From Chloroflexota bacterium (GTDB lineage: Bacteria; Chloroflexota; Anaerolineae; DUEN01), in NCBI GenBank assembly GCA_013152435.1, contig JAADGJ010000081.1:1-55037 (forward strand): a stretch of DNA of 55,037 nt, in the 5' to 3' direction. The notes under the pieces are model-generated. The model worked only from the letters and a program-made list of their open reading frames with translations, ran no database searches and was not told where the DNA came from. This document shows positions 1-7,740 of this stretch, piece by piece. Position 1 is the stretch's first letter, and each line of letters starts with the position of its first letter. The position numbers and the translations under genes are program-made.

Positions 1-98
1 GCCCCTGCCTGTCGCTTTTTCCTTCCACGGGCGGCCGCACCTGAAAGGGGAGGTGCGGGGCCACGTTTCCGTATCGCTTAACTTGATGCCAATAGGGC
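1..98 (+). repeat. Repeat A1: internally deleted copy of structured repeat family A
   Basis: The left part (hairpin CCGCACCT...AGGTGCGG at 35-58) and the right part (about 59-98, ending in a TATCGCTTAA-type end) match the longer copy at 54645-54937, but the middle is missing. The break lies exactly at an AGGTGCGG octamer (51-58). In the full copy this octamer occurs twice, 157 bp apart (54731 and 54888), so a deletion between short direct repeats explains it. The copy may begin before the window. No protein is expected here. Confidence 0.75.
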
Positions 99-119
99 GG
101 CCCGGTGGGCCGCCCCTAC
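93..119. repeat. REP-like palindrome
   Basis: Perfect 9-bp arms GGGCGGCCC (95-103) and GGGCCGCCC (107-115) surround a 3-nt loop, flanked by TA and TAC. Related GGGCG...CGCCC palindromes abut the repeat ends near 24701, 30069, 54530 and 54631, so this is an interspersed palindrome and not a gene-specific terminator. Confidence 0.7.
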
Positions 120-137
120 AGAACCCCGCTATTTCAT

Positions 138-395
138 AAGAGCGTGTCTGGAAATTTACCGGTAAGATGTCTGAGGGACCTCCTCAGTTACTAGCTCCAC
201 GGGGGAGGTGTGGAGGGGAGATCCCCTCCACGGAAACCCCACTTTTCCGGCCTGCACCTGCCTTTCTCGGCCCTTCCCGAAGGACCCGGGTCGAGGCCGG
301 ATAGCTCGAAGACGGAAGAAGGGCTTTTCCGGAGGAGCGGAGCCCCTCCGGGGCCTCCCCAGAGCAGGGATAACGGCATTTCCCAGGCACTCTCT
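138..395 (+). repeat. Repeat B1: MITE-like structured repeat, subfamily B
   Basis: About 258 bp, homologous to 24854-25095. The left end begins AGAGCGTGTCTGG. The right end, read inward on the other strand, begins AGAGAGTGCCTGGG, giving imperfect terminal inverted repeats. Inside are hairpins with arms GTGGAGGGG (210-218) and CCCCTCCAC (223-231), and a further CCGGAGG/CCTCCGG-type hairpin. The order of hairpins is the same as in repeat A. Short open frames across it on both strands follow the repeat and have no protein features, so I do not call genes. Between 396 and 522 I see only the upstream region of the heat-shock gene. Confidence 0.7.
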
Positions 396-522
396 AACGC
401 ATGACATATGCTCGTCTTATGATTTACTTATACACGATCACGAAAATAAATAAGGGAGGAACAGACGAGCGAAGCGTGGACAGGATCGCATTGGGCTGAG
501 GTGAGAGAAGGAGGTGATGGAC

Positions 523-1071
523 ATGACCAACATCATGAGGTGGGATCCGTATCGGGACCTGATGACCATGCGAGAGGCGATGGACCGCCTGTTTGAGGAG
601 GCGTTCGTGCCCGTGCGCGGCAGCCTGTTCGACTGGCCGATGTGGCCCACCCAAGCAGGTCTCTGGCGATGGGGCGACAACCTGCCGGTGGACATGTACG
701 AGACCGATGATGCCATCGTCGTGAAGGCAGCGTTGCCCGGTGTCCACGAGGACGACATCGACATCGAGGAGCGCGATGGCATCCTGACCATCCGGGCCGA
801 GAGCAAGGCCGAGGATGAGCGCCACGAGTTCGGCTGGCACATCCGGGAGCGGCGCTACGGCCTGTGGCAGCGCAGCGTGCGCCTGCCGACCGAGGTCAAG
901 GCGGACAAGGCCAAGGCCGAGCTGAGCGATGGGATCCTGACGATCACGCTCCCGAAGGCCCGCACGGGCAAGCGGCTGGTGAACAAGATCAAAGTCAGCC
1001 GCATCCTGCCGAAGATCAAGCTCCCCAAGATCGGCAAGCGGGAGCGCGAGATCAAGGTGCACGAGCGATAA
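523..1071 (+). CDS. Hsp20/alpha-crystallin small heat-shock protein
   Basis: An ATP-independent holdase that binds unfolding proteins as a cytoplasmic oligomer. The protein is 182 residues. It opens with the typical R-W-D-P-Y-R-D-L segment. An alpha-crystallin beta-sandwich follows at about residues 45-145, including the A-L-P-G turn and the G-I-L-T-I-T-L-P strand signature. The C-terminal tail is long and basic, rich in K and R with I-L-P-K-I. GTG 514 and ATG 517 are also in frame, but the strong Shine-Dalgarno sequence at 508-514 sits on top of them and is correctly spaced from ATG 523, so 523 is preferred. The gene is followed by a second Hsp20 gene, with an intercistronic hairpin. No CIRCE operator was seen upstream. 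Confidence 0.95.
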   Translation: MTNIMRWDPYRDLMTMREAMDRLFEEAFVPVRGSLFDWPMWPTQAGLWRWGDNLPVDMYETDDAIVVKAALPGVHEDDIDIEERDGILTIRAESKAEDERHEFGWHIRERRYGLWQRSVRLPTEVKADKAKAELSDGILTITLPKARTGKRLVNKIKVSRILPKIKLPKIGKREREIKVHER

Positions 1072-1077
1072 CCGGAT

Positions 1078-1108
1078 CGATCGGGGCCGGGTCATTCGGC
1101 CCCGATCG
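1078..1108 (+). other. Intercistronic 12-bp perfect hairpin between the hsp20 genes
   Basis: Arms CGATCGGGGCCG (1078-1089) and CGGCCCCGATCG (1097-1108) surround a 7-nt loop. It begins 6 nt after the first stop codon and ends before the Shine-Dalgarno of the second gene. There is no T tract, so it looks like an mRNA processing, stability or partial-attenuation element and not an intrinsic terminator. Confidence 0.6.
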
Positions 1109-1133
1109 GTGAACCACGATAAGGAGGCGACCC

Positions 1134-1565
1134 ATGGATAACACCTTCCCTGCCGACGTCCTGTCGTTACGTGACGCCATCAACGAGCTATTGGAGCAGA
1201 GCTTCATCGATCCTCGCCTGCAGGAGCGACGCCGTGAGCGCACCATGCAGATCCCCATCGACGCGTGGGTAACGGATGACGCGCTGGTCATCAAGGCCAA
1301 CCTGCCCGGAGCGGAGCCGGATCAGGTGGAGATCACCCTGGAGGGGGACACCCTGACCATCACGGCGGAGGTACCGAAGCCGGATCCGCCCGGCCGGGTG
1401 GTGGCGCTGGAGCGCCCTCACGGCAAGATGACCCGCACGCTGACGCTGAACATCCCCGTCCAGGCGGATAAAATCGATGCCGTCTTCCGGAACGGTGTGC
1501 TCACGCTGACGTTGCCCAAGGCGGAGCAGCTGAAGCGACGTACCATCCAGGTGCGCACGGCGTGA
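1134..1565 (+). CDS. Second Hsp20/alpha-crystallin small heat-shock protein
   Basis: A 143-residue small heat-shock protein. The alpha-crystallin domain covers about residues 37-138, with the A-N-L-P-G turn and the terminal G-V-L-T-L-T-L-P strand; a short tail follows with R-T-I-Q-V, fitting the I-x-I/V docking motif. The N-terminal arm is short and unlike that of the upstream paralogue, and similarity is confined to the core domain, so this is an old duplication or an independent member. AAGGAGG lies 7 nt before the ATG. It is probably co-transcribed with the 523-1071 gene, and expression would end at the hairpin at 1592-1634. Confidence 0.95.
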   Translation: MDNTFPADVLSLRDAINELLEQSFIDPRLQERRRERTMQIPIDAWVTDDALVIKANLPGAEPDQVEITLEGDTLTITAEVPKPDPPGRVVALERPHGKMTRTLTLNIPVQADKIDAVFRNGVLTLTLPKAEQLKRRTIQVRTA

Positions 1566-1591
1566 TGTCCTGAGACCCATTCGGAGGGAAG

Positions 1592-1634
1592 AAAAAGCCC
1601 TCGTCCCGACCATGGCACGAGGGCTTTTCGTTTT
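1592..1634. terminator. Bidirectional intrinsic terminator
   Basis: AAAAAGCCCTCGT (1592-1604) pairs with ACGAGGGCTTTT (1617-1628) around a 12-nt loop. T-rich sequence follows on the + strand, and an A run precedes the stem so that U's follow on the - strand. It lies between the convergent hsp20 pair and the oxidoreductase gene and can serve both. Confidence 0.85.
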
Positions 1635-1651
1635 CCCGATCCGTCCGCCGC

Positions 1652-2731
1652 CTATCGGGCCACCCGTATCGCGGGCACCCCATCATAGTAAGGGTCATCG
1701 GGAGAAATGGGCAGCACAACCCGCTCGCCCGTCGTCGCCGACTTATAGATGGCCGTCAGCACCTCATGGGTATGGCGAATGGCCTCAACGGAGACGGGCG
1801 GGCGACGTCCCTCCCGCACACAGGCCACGAAGTCGGCGATCTGCGCCTCGTGCCCCTCCCGCCTGGCCTCCAGATCCAGTTTCCCCAGCGCCTCCCGGAT
1901 CGCGGACTCCTGCGCGGGATCCGCCGACTCGAGCGTCCAGGGCAGGCCGAAGGGATCGTAGGGACGCTGATGGGAGGTGGCCGTGCAGCGCTCGAAGATG
2001 AATCGGCATTGGCTCATATTGCGATGGTTACAGGAGGTGACGTGGATCGCTCCCAGCGCCCCGCTGGTGAAGCGAAGGGTGACGCTGGCCGTATCCTCCA
2101 CCTCGATATCGTGCCCCAAGGTGGCTACCTCCGCGGCCAAACGATCCACCTGCCCTGCCAGCGCCAGCAGGGCGTCGATGCTGTGGATGGCCAGCGTGGT
2201 CAACGCGCCGCCCAGCTCCGTCGCCCACTTCCCACGCCACGGGACGGCATAATACGCATCATCCCGATGCCATAGCACGGCGACATCCGCCGAGATCAAC
2301 GCCCCCGTCAGCCCATCCTCCATCAAGATGCGAAGCCCATGGAACATGCGGCCATAGCGGTACTGGAACACGCAATTCAGGGGTCCTCCATGGGCGGCCT
2401 CCAGCTCGGCCAGGCGATCCAGTTCCCGCAGAGAGCCGACCAGCGGCTTCTCACACAGGACCGCCTTACCCGCCCGAAGCGCATCGGCGCTGATGGAGAA
2501 ATGGGTGAAGGAGGGGGTGCAAATGCTGACGATGCGAACGTCCTCACGAGCCAGGAGCTCGTGATAGTCAGAATAGGGCTCCGCCCCCAGGTCCGAGGCG
2601 AACTGCTGGACCCGCTCCTGATCCACGTCGCACACGGCGACCACGCGCACGCCCTGGTCCGCCAGCTGCATGTACGCTCGCGCATGCGCGTGTGCGATTC
2701 CCCCCGTGCCGATGATTCCTACGCCGATCAT
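1652..2731 (-). CDS. Gfo/Idh/MocA-family NAD(P)-dependent oxidoreductase
   Basis: A 359-residue protein of the glucose-fructose oxidoreductase/inositol dehydrogenase family, which oxidises or reduces sugars, inositols and related compounds using NAD(P). The N-terminal Rossmann domain starts with G-V-G-I-I-G-T-G-G-I-A. The catalytic lysine signature C-E-K-P-L is at about residues 95-99. A C-terminal alpha/beta domain of about 230 residues completes the usual length. AAAGGAG lies 6-7 nt before the ATG, and a consensus promoter lies at 2770-2798. It is a single-gene unit between two terminators. The substrate cannot be told from the sequence, and the neighbouring genes give no pathway. Confidence 0.88.
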   Translation of the reverse strand: MIGVGIIGTGGIAHAHARAYMQLADQGVRVVAVCDVDQERVQQFASDLGAEPYSDYHELLAREDVRIVSICTPSFTHFSISADALRAGKAVLCEKPLVGSLRELDRLAELEAAHGGPLNCVFQYRYGRMFHGLRILMEDGLTGALISADVAVLWHRDDAYYAVPWRGKWATELGGALTTLAIHSIDALLALAGQVDRLAAEVATLGHDIEVEDTASVTLRFTSGALGAIHVTSCNHRNMSQCRFIFERCTATSHQRPYDPFGLPWTLESADPAQESAIREALGKLDLEARREGHEAQIADFVACVREGRRPPVSVEAIRHTHEVLTAIYKSATTGERVVLPISPDDPYYDGVPAIRVAR

Positions 2732-2769
2732 ACCTCACTCCTTTGCCCGTAGAGATGTAGACCAGCGCC

Positions 2770-2798
2770 ATTATCGGAGGGAGGGACGAGCATGTCAA
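2770..2798 (-). promoter_or_regulatory. Housekeeping promoter for the Gfo/Idh oxidoreductase
   Basis: On the minus strand TTGACA (2798-2793) and GATAAT (2775-2770) are separated by exactly 17 nt, 39 nt before the ATG at 2731. Confidence 0.8.
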
Positions 2799-2819
2799 GC
2801 CCCACGAGCAGCCCATAAC

Positions 2820-2850
2820 AAAAAAGGCCGACGCGCCCTCGCGCCGGCCC
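2820..2850 (-). terminator. Intrinsic terminator after nrdJ
   Basis: Read on the minus strand, a GC-rich stem GGCCGGCGCG/CGCGTCGGCC with a 4-nt loop is followed by a run of T's. It lies 27 nt past the nrdJ stop codon and ends the dcw-nrdR-nrdJ transcription direction. Confidence 0.85.
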
Positions 2851-2876
2851 TTCCAATCGGAGCACACCCTATGGGA

Positions 2877-5324
2877 TCAGCACTCACTAAACCCGCAAGA
2901 CAGACACCGCTTGCACCCTTCCTCGTACACAAAGGTGGCCTGCCCACACTCCGGGCACAGGTCCCCACCCACCGGCTGGTTCAGGGGCAGGGAGAGCTGC
3001 GCGACGTCTACCTTGGCGGGCTCCCGATGCGGGGCCTCGTCCAGGTGCTCAGCCAGGATCTGCGCGATGGCGTCGGGCAGCGACCGCACCTGATTGGGGC
3101 CGAAGCCCAACGGCCGCCCGCCGCCGATCCCCGCGAGCTGCTCCACCACCTCCTCCAGGCGCTCACGCGGGGAGAGGGACGAGGGCAGGCGCAGGATCAG
3201 GGAGATCAGACGGCCCAGCGCCTCGGACACGGCGGCCACGTCCGATCCCGCCTTGCCGACGTTCAGGAACACCTCAAAGGGCTGCCCGCCGCCATTGTCG
3301 TTCACGGTGACGTAGGCGGTGCCCAGAGGGGTCACCCGCCGATACGTGCTGCCGTGTAACACCCGGGGCCGGGGCTTCTTCTGATAATAGCCATCCGAAG
3401 AGGGCTTGCCGGTCATCTCAGGGGCCTGGGCGAGCGCCGCCTTCGCCTTCCGCTCATCCTCCACGGCCCCCTTCCCGGTGTTCTTGGTGCCCGCATGCAG
3501 CACCTGCACCCCCTTGCAGCCATCGCGGAACACCGTGATCCCCAAGCAACCCTCCCGATAGGCCAGCAGGTAGGCCTCCGCCACGTCCTCCACGGTGGCA
3601 CTGTTGGGAAGATTGATGGTCTTGCTCACCGCGTTGTCCGTGTGGGCCTGGAACGCGGCCTGCATGCGCACATGCCACTCCGGAGCGATCTCATGGGCGG
3701 TGACGAACACCCGCTTGAGATCCTCAGGAATGCCCTCAACGTCATGCAGGGTGCCGGTCTCCGCCACCTTCCGCATCAGCTCCTCAGAGTAGAAGCCGCT
3801 CTCGCGTGCGATCTGCTCGAACACGGGATTGATGAAAGTGAGGTGGCGGTCCCCCACGATGTGTGAGAAAGCCAAAGCGAAGATCGGCTCGATCCCGGAG
3901 GACGCGCCGGCGATGATGCTGATCGTACCCGTGGGGGCAATGGTGGTCACCGTGGCGTTGCGCAGCGGCCGATCGTCCGCGTAGATCGACTGCGACCAGT
4001 TGGGGAAGGGGCCGCGCTCCTCCGCCAATCGCGCCGACTCATCATGCCCCACCTCGTTGATGAACCCCATCACCTGGTGGGCCAGCTCCAGCGCCTCCTC
4101 GCTATCATAGGGGATGCCCAGCGAGAAGAGCACATCCGCCCACCCCATGACGCCCAGGCCGATCCGCCGGTTGCCCCTGACCGCCTCGGCGACCTCGGGC
4201 AGCGGATAGGGGTTCACCTCGATCACATCGTCCAGGAAGCGCACGGAGAGCCGCACGGCCTGCTCCAGGCCGTCCCAGTCGATGCCGGGATGGCGCTTGG
4301 GGCGATGACCGTTGTGGTGGGACTCGGCCGCCTCCCCGCGCCTGACAAACCGAAGCAGGTTGATCGAGCCCAGATTGCACGCCTCGTTGGGCAGCAGGGG
4401 CTGCTCCCCGCACGGGTTGGTGGCCTCGATCTCTCCCAACGCGGGCGTGGGGTTCGCCGGGGAGGCGTTCACGCGATCGATGAAGATCATGCCGGGGTCC
4501 CCGGTGCGCCAGGCGGCCTCCACGATCTTCTGGAAGACGTCCCGGGCGCGCTTGCGGCCGATCACCTCGCCGCCCTGATAGGAACCGCCCTCCTGGTTCG
4601 GCCACCCCGGCTGCGCCAAAAGCTCGTACTCCGTATCCTCCATGACGGCGCACATGAAGGCATCCGTAGCCGCCACCGAGATATTGAAGTTGGTGATGCT
4701 GCCGTCCAGCTTACAGGTGATGAACTCCTCGATATCCGGATGATCCACCCGCAGGATCCCCATATTGGCCCCCCGGCGGGTGCCCCCCTGCTTCACGGCC
4801 TCCGTGGCGGCATTGAACGCCCGCAGGAAGCTGACGGGGCCGCTGGCCTTGCCCCCCGACGAGCGGACCAGGCTGCCAGCGGGGCGCAGTCGGCTGAAGG
4901 CGAAGCCTGTGCCGCCGCCGGATTGATGGATCAACGCGGCGTTCTTGATGGCATCGAAGATCTCCACCATCGAATCGCCGACGGGGAGCACGTAGCAGGC
5001 CGAATATTGCAGGTTATTCCCCTTGCCCGCGTTCATCAGCGTGGGGGAATTGGGCATGAACTTCCGTTCCACCATGAGCCCATAGAATCGCTCCGCCCAC
5101 ATGCGCACGGTGGCCTCGTCCGCCCCATGGTTGGCCTCCCCCTGCGCGATGGCCACAGCCACGCGCCAGCACATGTCCTCGGGCGCCTCGATGACCTCGC
5201 CGGCTTCGTTCCGAAGCAGATAGCGTTCCCGCAAGACGCGCAACGCCGCTTCACTCCACTGACCTTCCATGGCCGGACGCTCTGCAAATTCGTGGGCTAT
5301 ATGGATGTGATCGGCAATGCTCAT
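2877..5324 (-). CDS. nrdJ: Class II (adenosylcobalamin-dependent) ribonucleotide reductase
   Basis: Reduces ribonucleotides to deoxyribonucleotides using adenosylcobalamin instead of a separate radical subunit, so it works with or without oxygen. The protein is 815 residues with no intein. Visible signatures are the active-site cysteine segment Q-Y-S-A-C110, the N-P-C305-G-E loop with the thiyl-radical cysteine, C316-N-L-G-S-I-N-L, and P-T-G-T-I-S near the phosphate site. The last 26 residues form a C-P-E-C...C-x-x-C-x-x-C zinc-ribbon-like tail typical of long NrdJ proteins, likely the redox-shuttle tail. The frame stays open upstream to 5522, but GGGAGGAG is correctly spaced only from ATG 5324, where homology begins. 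It lies behind nrdR, its likely repressor. No B12 riboswitch was recognised. Confidence 0.95.
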   Translation of the reverse strand: MSIADHIHIAHEFAERPAMEGQWSEAALRVLRERYLLRNEAGEVIEAPEDMCWRVAVAIAQGEANHGADEATVRMWAERFYGLMVERKFMPNSPTLMNAGKGNNLQYSACYVLPVGDSMVEIFDAIKNAALIHQSGGGTGFAFSRLRPAGSLVRSSGGKASGPVSFLRAFNAATEAVKQGGTRRGANMGILRVDHPDIEEFITCKLDGSITNFNISVAATDAFMCAVMEDTEYELLAQPGWPNQEGGSYQGGEVIGRKRARDVFQKIVEAAWRTGDPGMIFIDRVNASPANPTPALGEIEATNPCGEQPLLPNEACNLGSINLLRFVRRGEAAESHHNGHRPKRHPGIDWDGLEQAVRLSVRFLDDVIEVNPYPLPEVAEAVRGNRRIGLGVMGWADVLFSLGIPYDSEEALELAHQVMGFINEVGHDESARLAEERGPFPNWSQSIYADDRPLRNATVTTIAPTGTISIIAGASSGIEPIFALAFSHIVGDRHLTFINPVFEQIARESGFYSEELMRKVAETGTLHDVEGIPEDLKRVFVTAHEIAPEWHVRMQAAFQAHTDNAVSKTINLPNSATVEDVAEAYLLAYREGCLGITVFRDGCKGVQVLHAGTKNTGKGAVEDERKAKAALAQAPEMTGKPSSDGYYQKKPRPRVLHGSTYRRVTPLGTAYVTVNDNGGGQPFEVFLNVGKAGSDVAAVSEALGRLISLILRLPSSLSPRERLEEVVEQLAGIGGGRPLGFGPNQVRSLPDAIAQILAEHLDEAPHREPAKVDVAQLSLPLNQPVGGDLCPECGQATFVYEEGCKRCLSCGFSEC

Positions 5325-5705
5325 TGCAGCTTCTCCTCCCGAGAAGATGGCCCTCGACCTGTTGCGATGCCGAGGGACCACTTCGGATACGTCTCGTCTC
5401 TTGGAGTGATGGAGATCCGGGCCCGTGGGCGCGCTCCGCCACGTCCCGATCTCATGTGATCTTGCAGCCTGTCGCCCGGAGGCGAAAGCCCCACCCGATG
5501 TGGCCCGGCGCCATGCGCTCACTGCGTCCGGGGGTTGAGCACACGGCTGCGCCGAACCTGGTCTTTAAACCGACTTCAGGAAAGTTGATCTCGGCCGTCC
5601 TGATGACCCAACGGACTTCCAACGCTCACTACGTGGGCATCCCACGATGGATGTGGGTGTGGACGATCCCCGTCGGGATGACGGGGTCTGGGGAGCCCGC
5701 AGACG
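5325..5705. other. nrdR-nrdJ intergenic region, 381 bases, with a short hairpin
   Basis: No gene found. CCCCGTC (5668-5674) and GACGGGG (5680-5686) form a hairpin just after the nrdR stop, without a T tract. A second small palindrome, CCCAC/GTGGG, lies near 5641-5657. I could not find a convincing minus-strand promoter or the B12-box of a cobalamin riboswitch. Confidence 0.5.
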
Positions 5706-6149
5706 TCACCCCTCCAACAGGCGATCGATCTCCGCTCGAAGGGCATGCAGATCGGGCAGATCCAGATAAACGGAGGCGAAACGGATGTAGGCCACAGGGT
5801 CGAGCAGCTTCAGCCCCTCCAGGATCTTCTCGCCCACCACCTGGCTGGGGATCTCAGCACGCCCCAGGCTGAGCACATACTCCTCCACCTGATCGACGAG
5901 CCCCTCGATGTCGGCCATGGCGACCGGTCGCTTGGTACAGGCGATGCGAATCCCATTGAGCACCTTCTGGCGATCCCACGACTCCCGCCGCCCATCTCGC
6001 TTCACGATGCTCAGCGTCGGCGCAAGATGCTCATACGTGGTGAACCGCTGGCCGCACTGCTGGCACTCACGCCGCCGACGGATGCTATCGCCCGTAGCGC
6101 GAGTATCTATGACCCGTGTTTCAGTCCCGCTGCAGTGTGGACATCGCAT
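5706..6149 (-). CDS. nrdR: Transcriptional repressor NrdR
   Basis: Zinc-finger/ATP-cone regulator that senses ATP/dATP and represses ribonucleotide reductase genes. The 147-residue length is standard. The N-terminal zinc ribbon uses C3, C6, C29 and C32, with the family segment R-R-R-x-E-C-x-x-C-G-x-R-F-T-T-Y-E. The ATP-cone follows at about residues 49-139, starting I-V-K-R-D-G. It sits between ftsZ and nrdJ on the same strand. Its likely target is the nrdJ gene downstream, and possibly itself through the palindromes at 6244-6290. Confidence 0.96.
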   Translation of the reverse strand: MRCPHCSGTETRVIDTRATGDSIRRRRECQQCGQRFTTYEHLAPTLSIVKRDGRRESWDRQKVLNGIRIACTKRPVAMADIEGLVDQVEEYVLSLGRAEIPSQVVGEKILEGLKLLDPVAYIRFASVYLDLPDLHALRAEIDRLLEG

Positions 6150-6243
6150 GTGACGTCCTCAGGCTAGAAAGAAATCCCTACGTGGCCGATCGATACATGC
6201 TGGCTGGACCATGGCTTCCAGCAATCTGGTGAAAAGAAAAGAA

Positions 6244-6321
6244 TATATGCCGGAATTCCTGCATATAGTACCCCATCAGGAGAGGGGTACGAGATGTAGG
6301 GTCATCAGCAGGACCAGTATA
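6244..6321 (-). promoter_or_regulatory. nrdR upstream region: extended -10 promoter and two palindromes
   Basis: On the minus strand TG-A-TATACT (TATACT at 6321-6316) is an extended -10. Downstream of it come a perfect 7-bp hairpin GTACCCC/GGGGTAC (6268-6274, 6284-6290) and then a 24-bp palindrome with one mismatched pair (6244-6267, core GGAATTCC). A pyrimidine-rich TTCTTTTCTTTTC tract follows it in the minus-strand direction. The second hairpin plus U-rich tract resembles an attenuator or the ftsZ terminator. The palindromes could also be operators. Neither matches the usual NrdR box well. Confidence 0.5.
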
Positions 6322-6409
6322 TCACATGTTCTGAGCACAACGGCCGCCAGAACGCGTTCACGCTCGAATTTTAAGATTTACCGTCGGGCTGGAGATATGG
6401 TTTTTCTCG

Positions 6410-6443
6410 CCCCGGAGACCCACCGATCGGTGAGCCTCCGGGG
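6410..6443. other. Hairpin directly after the ftsZ stop codon
   Basis: CCCCGGAG (6410-6417) pairs with CTCCGGGG (6436-6443), and CACCGA/TCGGTG (6421-6432) forms the inner stem. Beyond it on the minus strand the sequence is A-rich, not T-rich, so an intrinsic terminator is not supported. An mRNA 3'-end or processing structure is possible. Confidence 0.5.
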
Positions 6444-6449
6444 GTGATC

Positions 6450-7526
6450 TCACTGGCTGCGAGCTCGGCGTAGGAAGGCAGGCACGTCCAGATCGTCCCG
6501 ATCAAACGTGCGGACCGGGAAGTCGATCGTCTTGCCGTCACCGCGACGGGGTTGGCGTTGCTCGGCGATGGCTTCGAAGCCGGTGGCGATTACGGTGATG
6601 CGGATCTCGTCCTGCATATCGGGATCGACGACGGCGCCGAAGATGATGTTGGCCTCGGGGTCGGCGGTGGCGCGAATGATCTCGGCCGCCTCGTTCACCT
6701 CGAACAGGCTCAGGTCGTTGCCGCCGGTGACGTTGAACAGGATGCCGCGAGCGCCGTCGATGGTCACGTCCAGCAGCGCGCTGCTGATGGCCTGCTGGGC
6801 GGCCTCCTGAGCCCGCCCCTCGCCCTGAGCCCGACCAATCGCCATCAAAGCGGCCCCGCCCTCATTCATGATCGCACGCACGTCGGCGAAGTCCAGGTTG
6901 ATGAGGCCGGGCACCGTGATCAGCTCGGAGATCCCCTGGATACCTTGGCGTAGCACATCGTCCGCTACCCGGAAAGCGGTCTGGATGGACGCCTTCTTGT
7001 CTACGATCTGCAGGAGCCGGTCATTGGGGATGGCGATAAGGGTGTCCACCGCCTGCTGCAGCATCTCCAATCCCATCTCGGCGACCTGACGCCGGCGGCT
7101 GCCCTCAAAGGTGAAGGGCCGGGTGACGACCCCGATGGTCAAGGCTCCCAGGTCCTTGGATATCTGCGCGATCACCGGGGCGGCTCCGGTGCCGGTGCCC
7201 CCGCCCAGGCCGCAGGTCACAAAGACCATGTCGGCCCCCTTGAGCAGGGCCTTGATCTCCTCGGCGGATTCCTCGGCGGCCCGCTGGCCGATCTCGGGAT
7301 CTCCACCGGCGCCCAGCCCCTTGGTGAGCTTATCCCCGATGCGCATCCGTTGGGGCGCGTTGGACAACATCAACGCTTGGGCATCCGTGTTCACGGCGAT
7401 GAATTCCACGCCCTGGATCCCCTCTTCAATCATGCGATTCACGGCATTGGAACCACCGCCACCTACTCCGATGACTTTGATCTGAGCCGGGTTTTCCACG
7501 TGGGTTGTGTCCGCTCTCCGAGCCAT
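6450..7526 (-). CDS. ftsZ: Cell division protein FtsZ
   Basis: Tubulin-like GTPase that polymerises into the Z-ring at the division site. The protein is 358 residues. It carries the nucleotide-binding loop G-V-G-G-G-G-S-N near residue 20, the tubulin signature G-G-G-T-G-T-G at 108-114 and the T7-loop segment N-L-D-F-A-D-V. The C-terminal peptide [10 protein letters not shown] is the conserved tail that binds FtsA and other tethers; the linker before it is unusually short. An upstream in-frame ATG at 7550 exists, but AAGGAG lies 7 nt before ATG 7526 and would overlap the coding part of the longer form. The 214-nt gap from ftsA probably contains its own regulatory sequence. Confidence 0.96.
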   Translation of the reverse strand: MARRADTTHVENPAQIKVIGVGGGGSNAVNRMIEEGIQGVEFIAVNTDAQALMLSNAPQRMRIGDKLTKGLGAGGDPEIGQRAAEESAEEIKALLKGADMVFVTCGLGGGTGTGAAPVIAQISKDLGALTIGVVTRPFTFEGSRRRQVAEMGLEMLQQAVDTLIAIPNDRLLQIVDKKASIQTAFRVADDVLRQGIQGISELITVPGLINLDFADVRAIMNEGGAALMAIGRAQGEGRAQEAAQQAISSALLDVTIDGARGILFNVTGGNDLSLFEVNEAAEIIRATADPEANIIFGAVVDPDMQDEIRITVIATGFEAIAEQRQPRRGDGKTIDFPVRTFDRDDLDVPAFLRRARSQ

Positions 7527-7740
7527 CTCCTCGCTCCTTTCCATGGGCATCGCGCAGGATTATCCCTGTCTCTTCCCTTGCTTCATAGTCGTTGAGATCG
7601 GCTCATCCGTGAAATGTGTGGCGGTGGGAGCACAAAGCGCCGTGCCCCACGAACCGCTTGCCCTTGGAAGATGAGCCCCAAATCACCTCGCGAAGCCGAT
7701 GATATCAGCTCCAGGTACAACGACGGATCGTCCGTCCGGA

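Noticed and set aside
138-453. Several 60-80 residue open frames on both strands
   Set aside because: They follow the repeat element, overlap each other in all frames, and have no domain features or ribosome binding sites.
360-522. CIRCE/HrcA operator upstream of the hsp20 genes
   Set aside because: Only a half-like GCACTC occurs near 387-392 and it belongs to the end of repeat B1; no inverted partner at 9 nt.
4044-5459. 471-residue plus-strand open frame opposite nrdJ
   Set aside because: It is an antisense shadow of a strongly conserved gene in GC-rich DNA; the composition (His/Arg/Pro/Gly-rich) has no recognisable domain.
5325-5705. Cobalamin riboswitch before the B12-dependent nrdJ
   Set aside because: The expected B12-box and pseudoknot loop could not be found on the minus strand; only short GC hairpins are present.
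6244-6267. Canonical NrdR box
   Set aside because: The palindrome has a GGAATTCC centre and lacks the ACAC...GTGT-like outer bases and the paired arrangement usual for NrdR sites.
6410-6443. Intrinsic terminator for ftsZ
   Set aside because: The stem is good, but the downstream side on the minus strand is A-rich, not T-rich.
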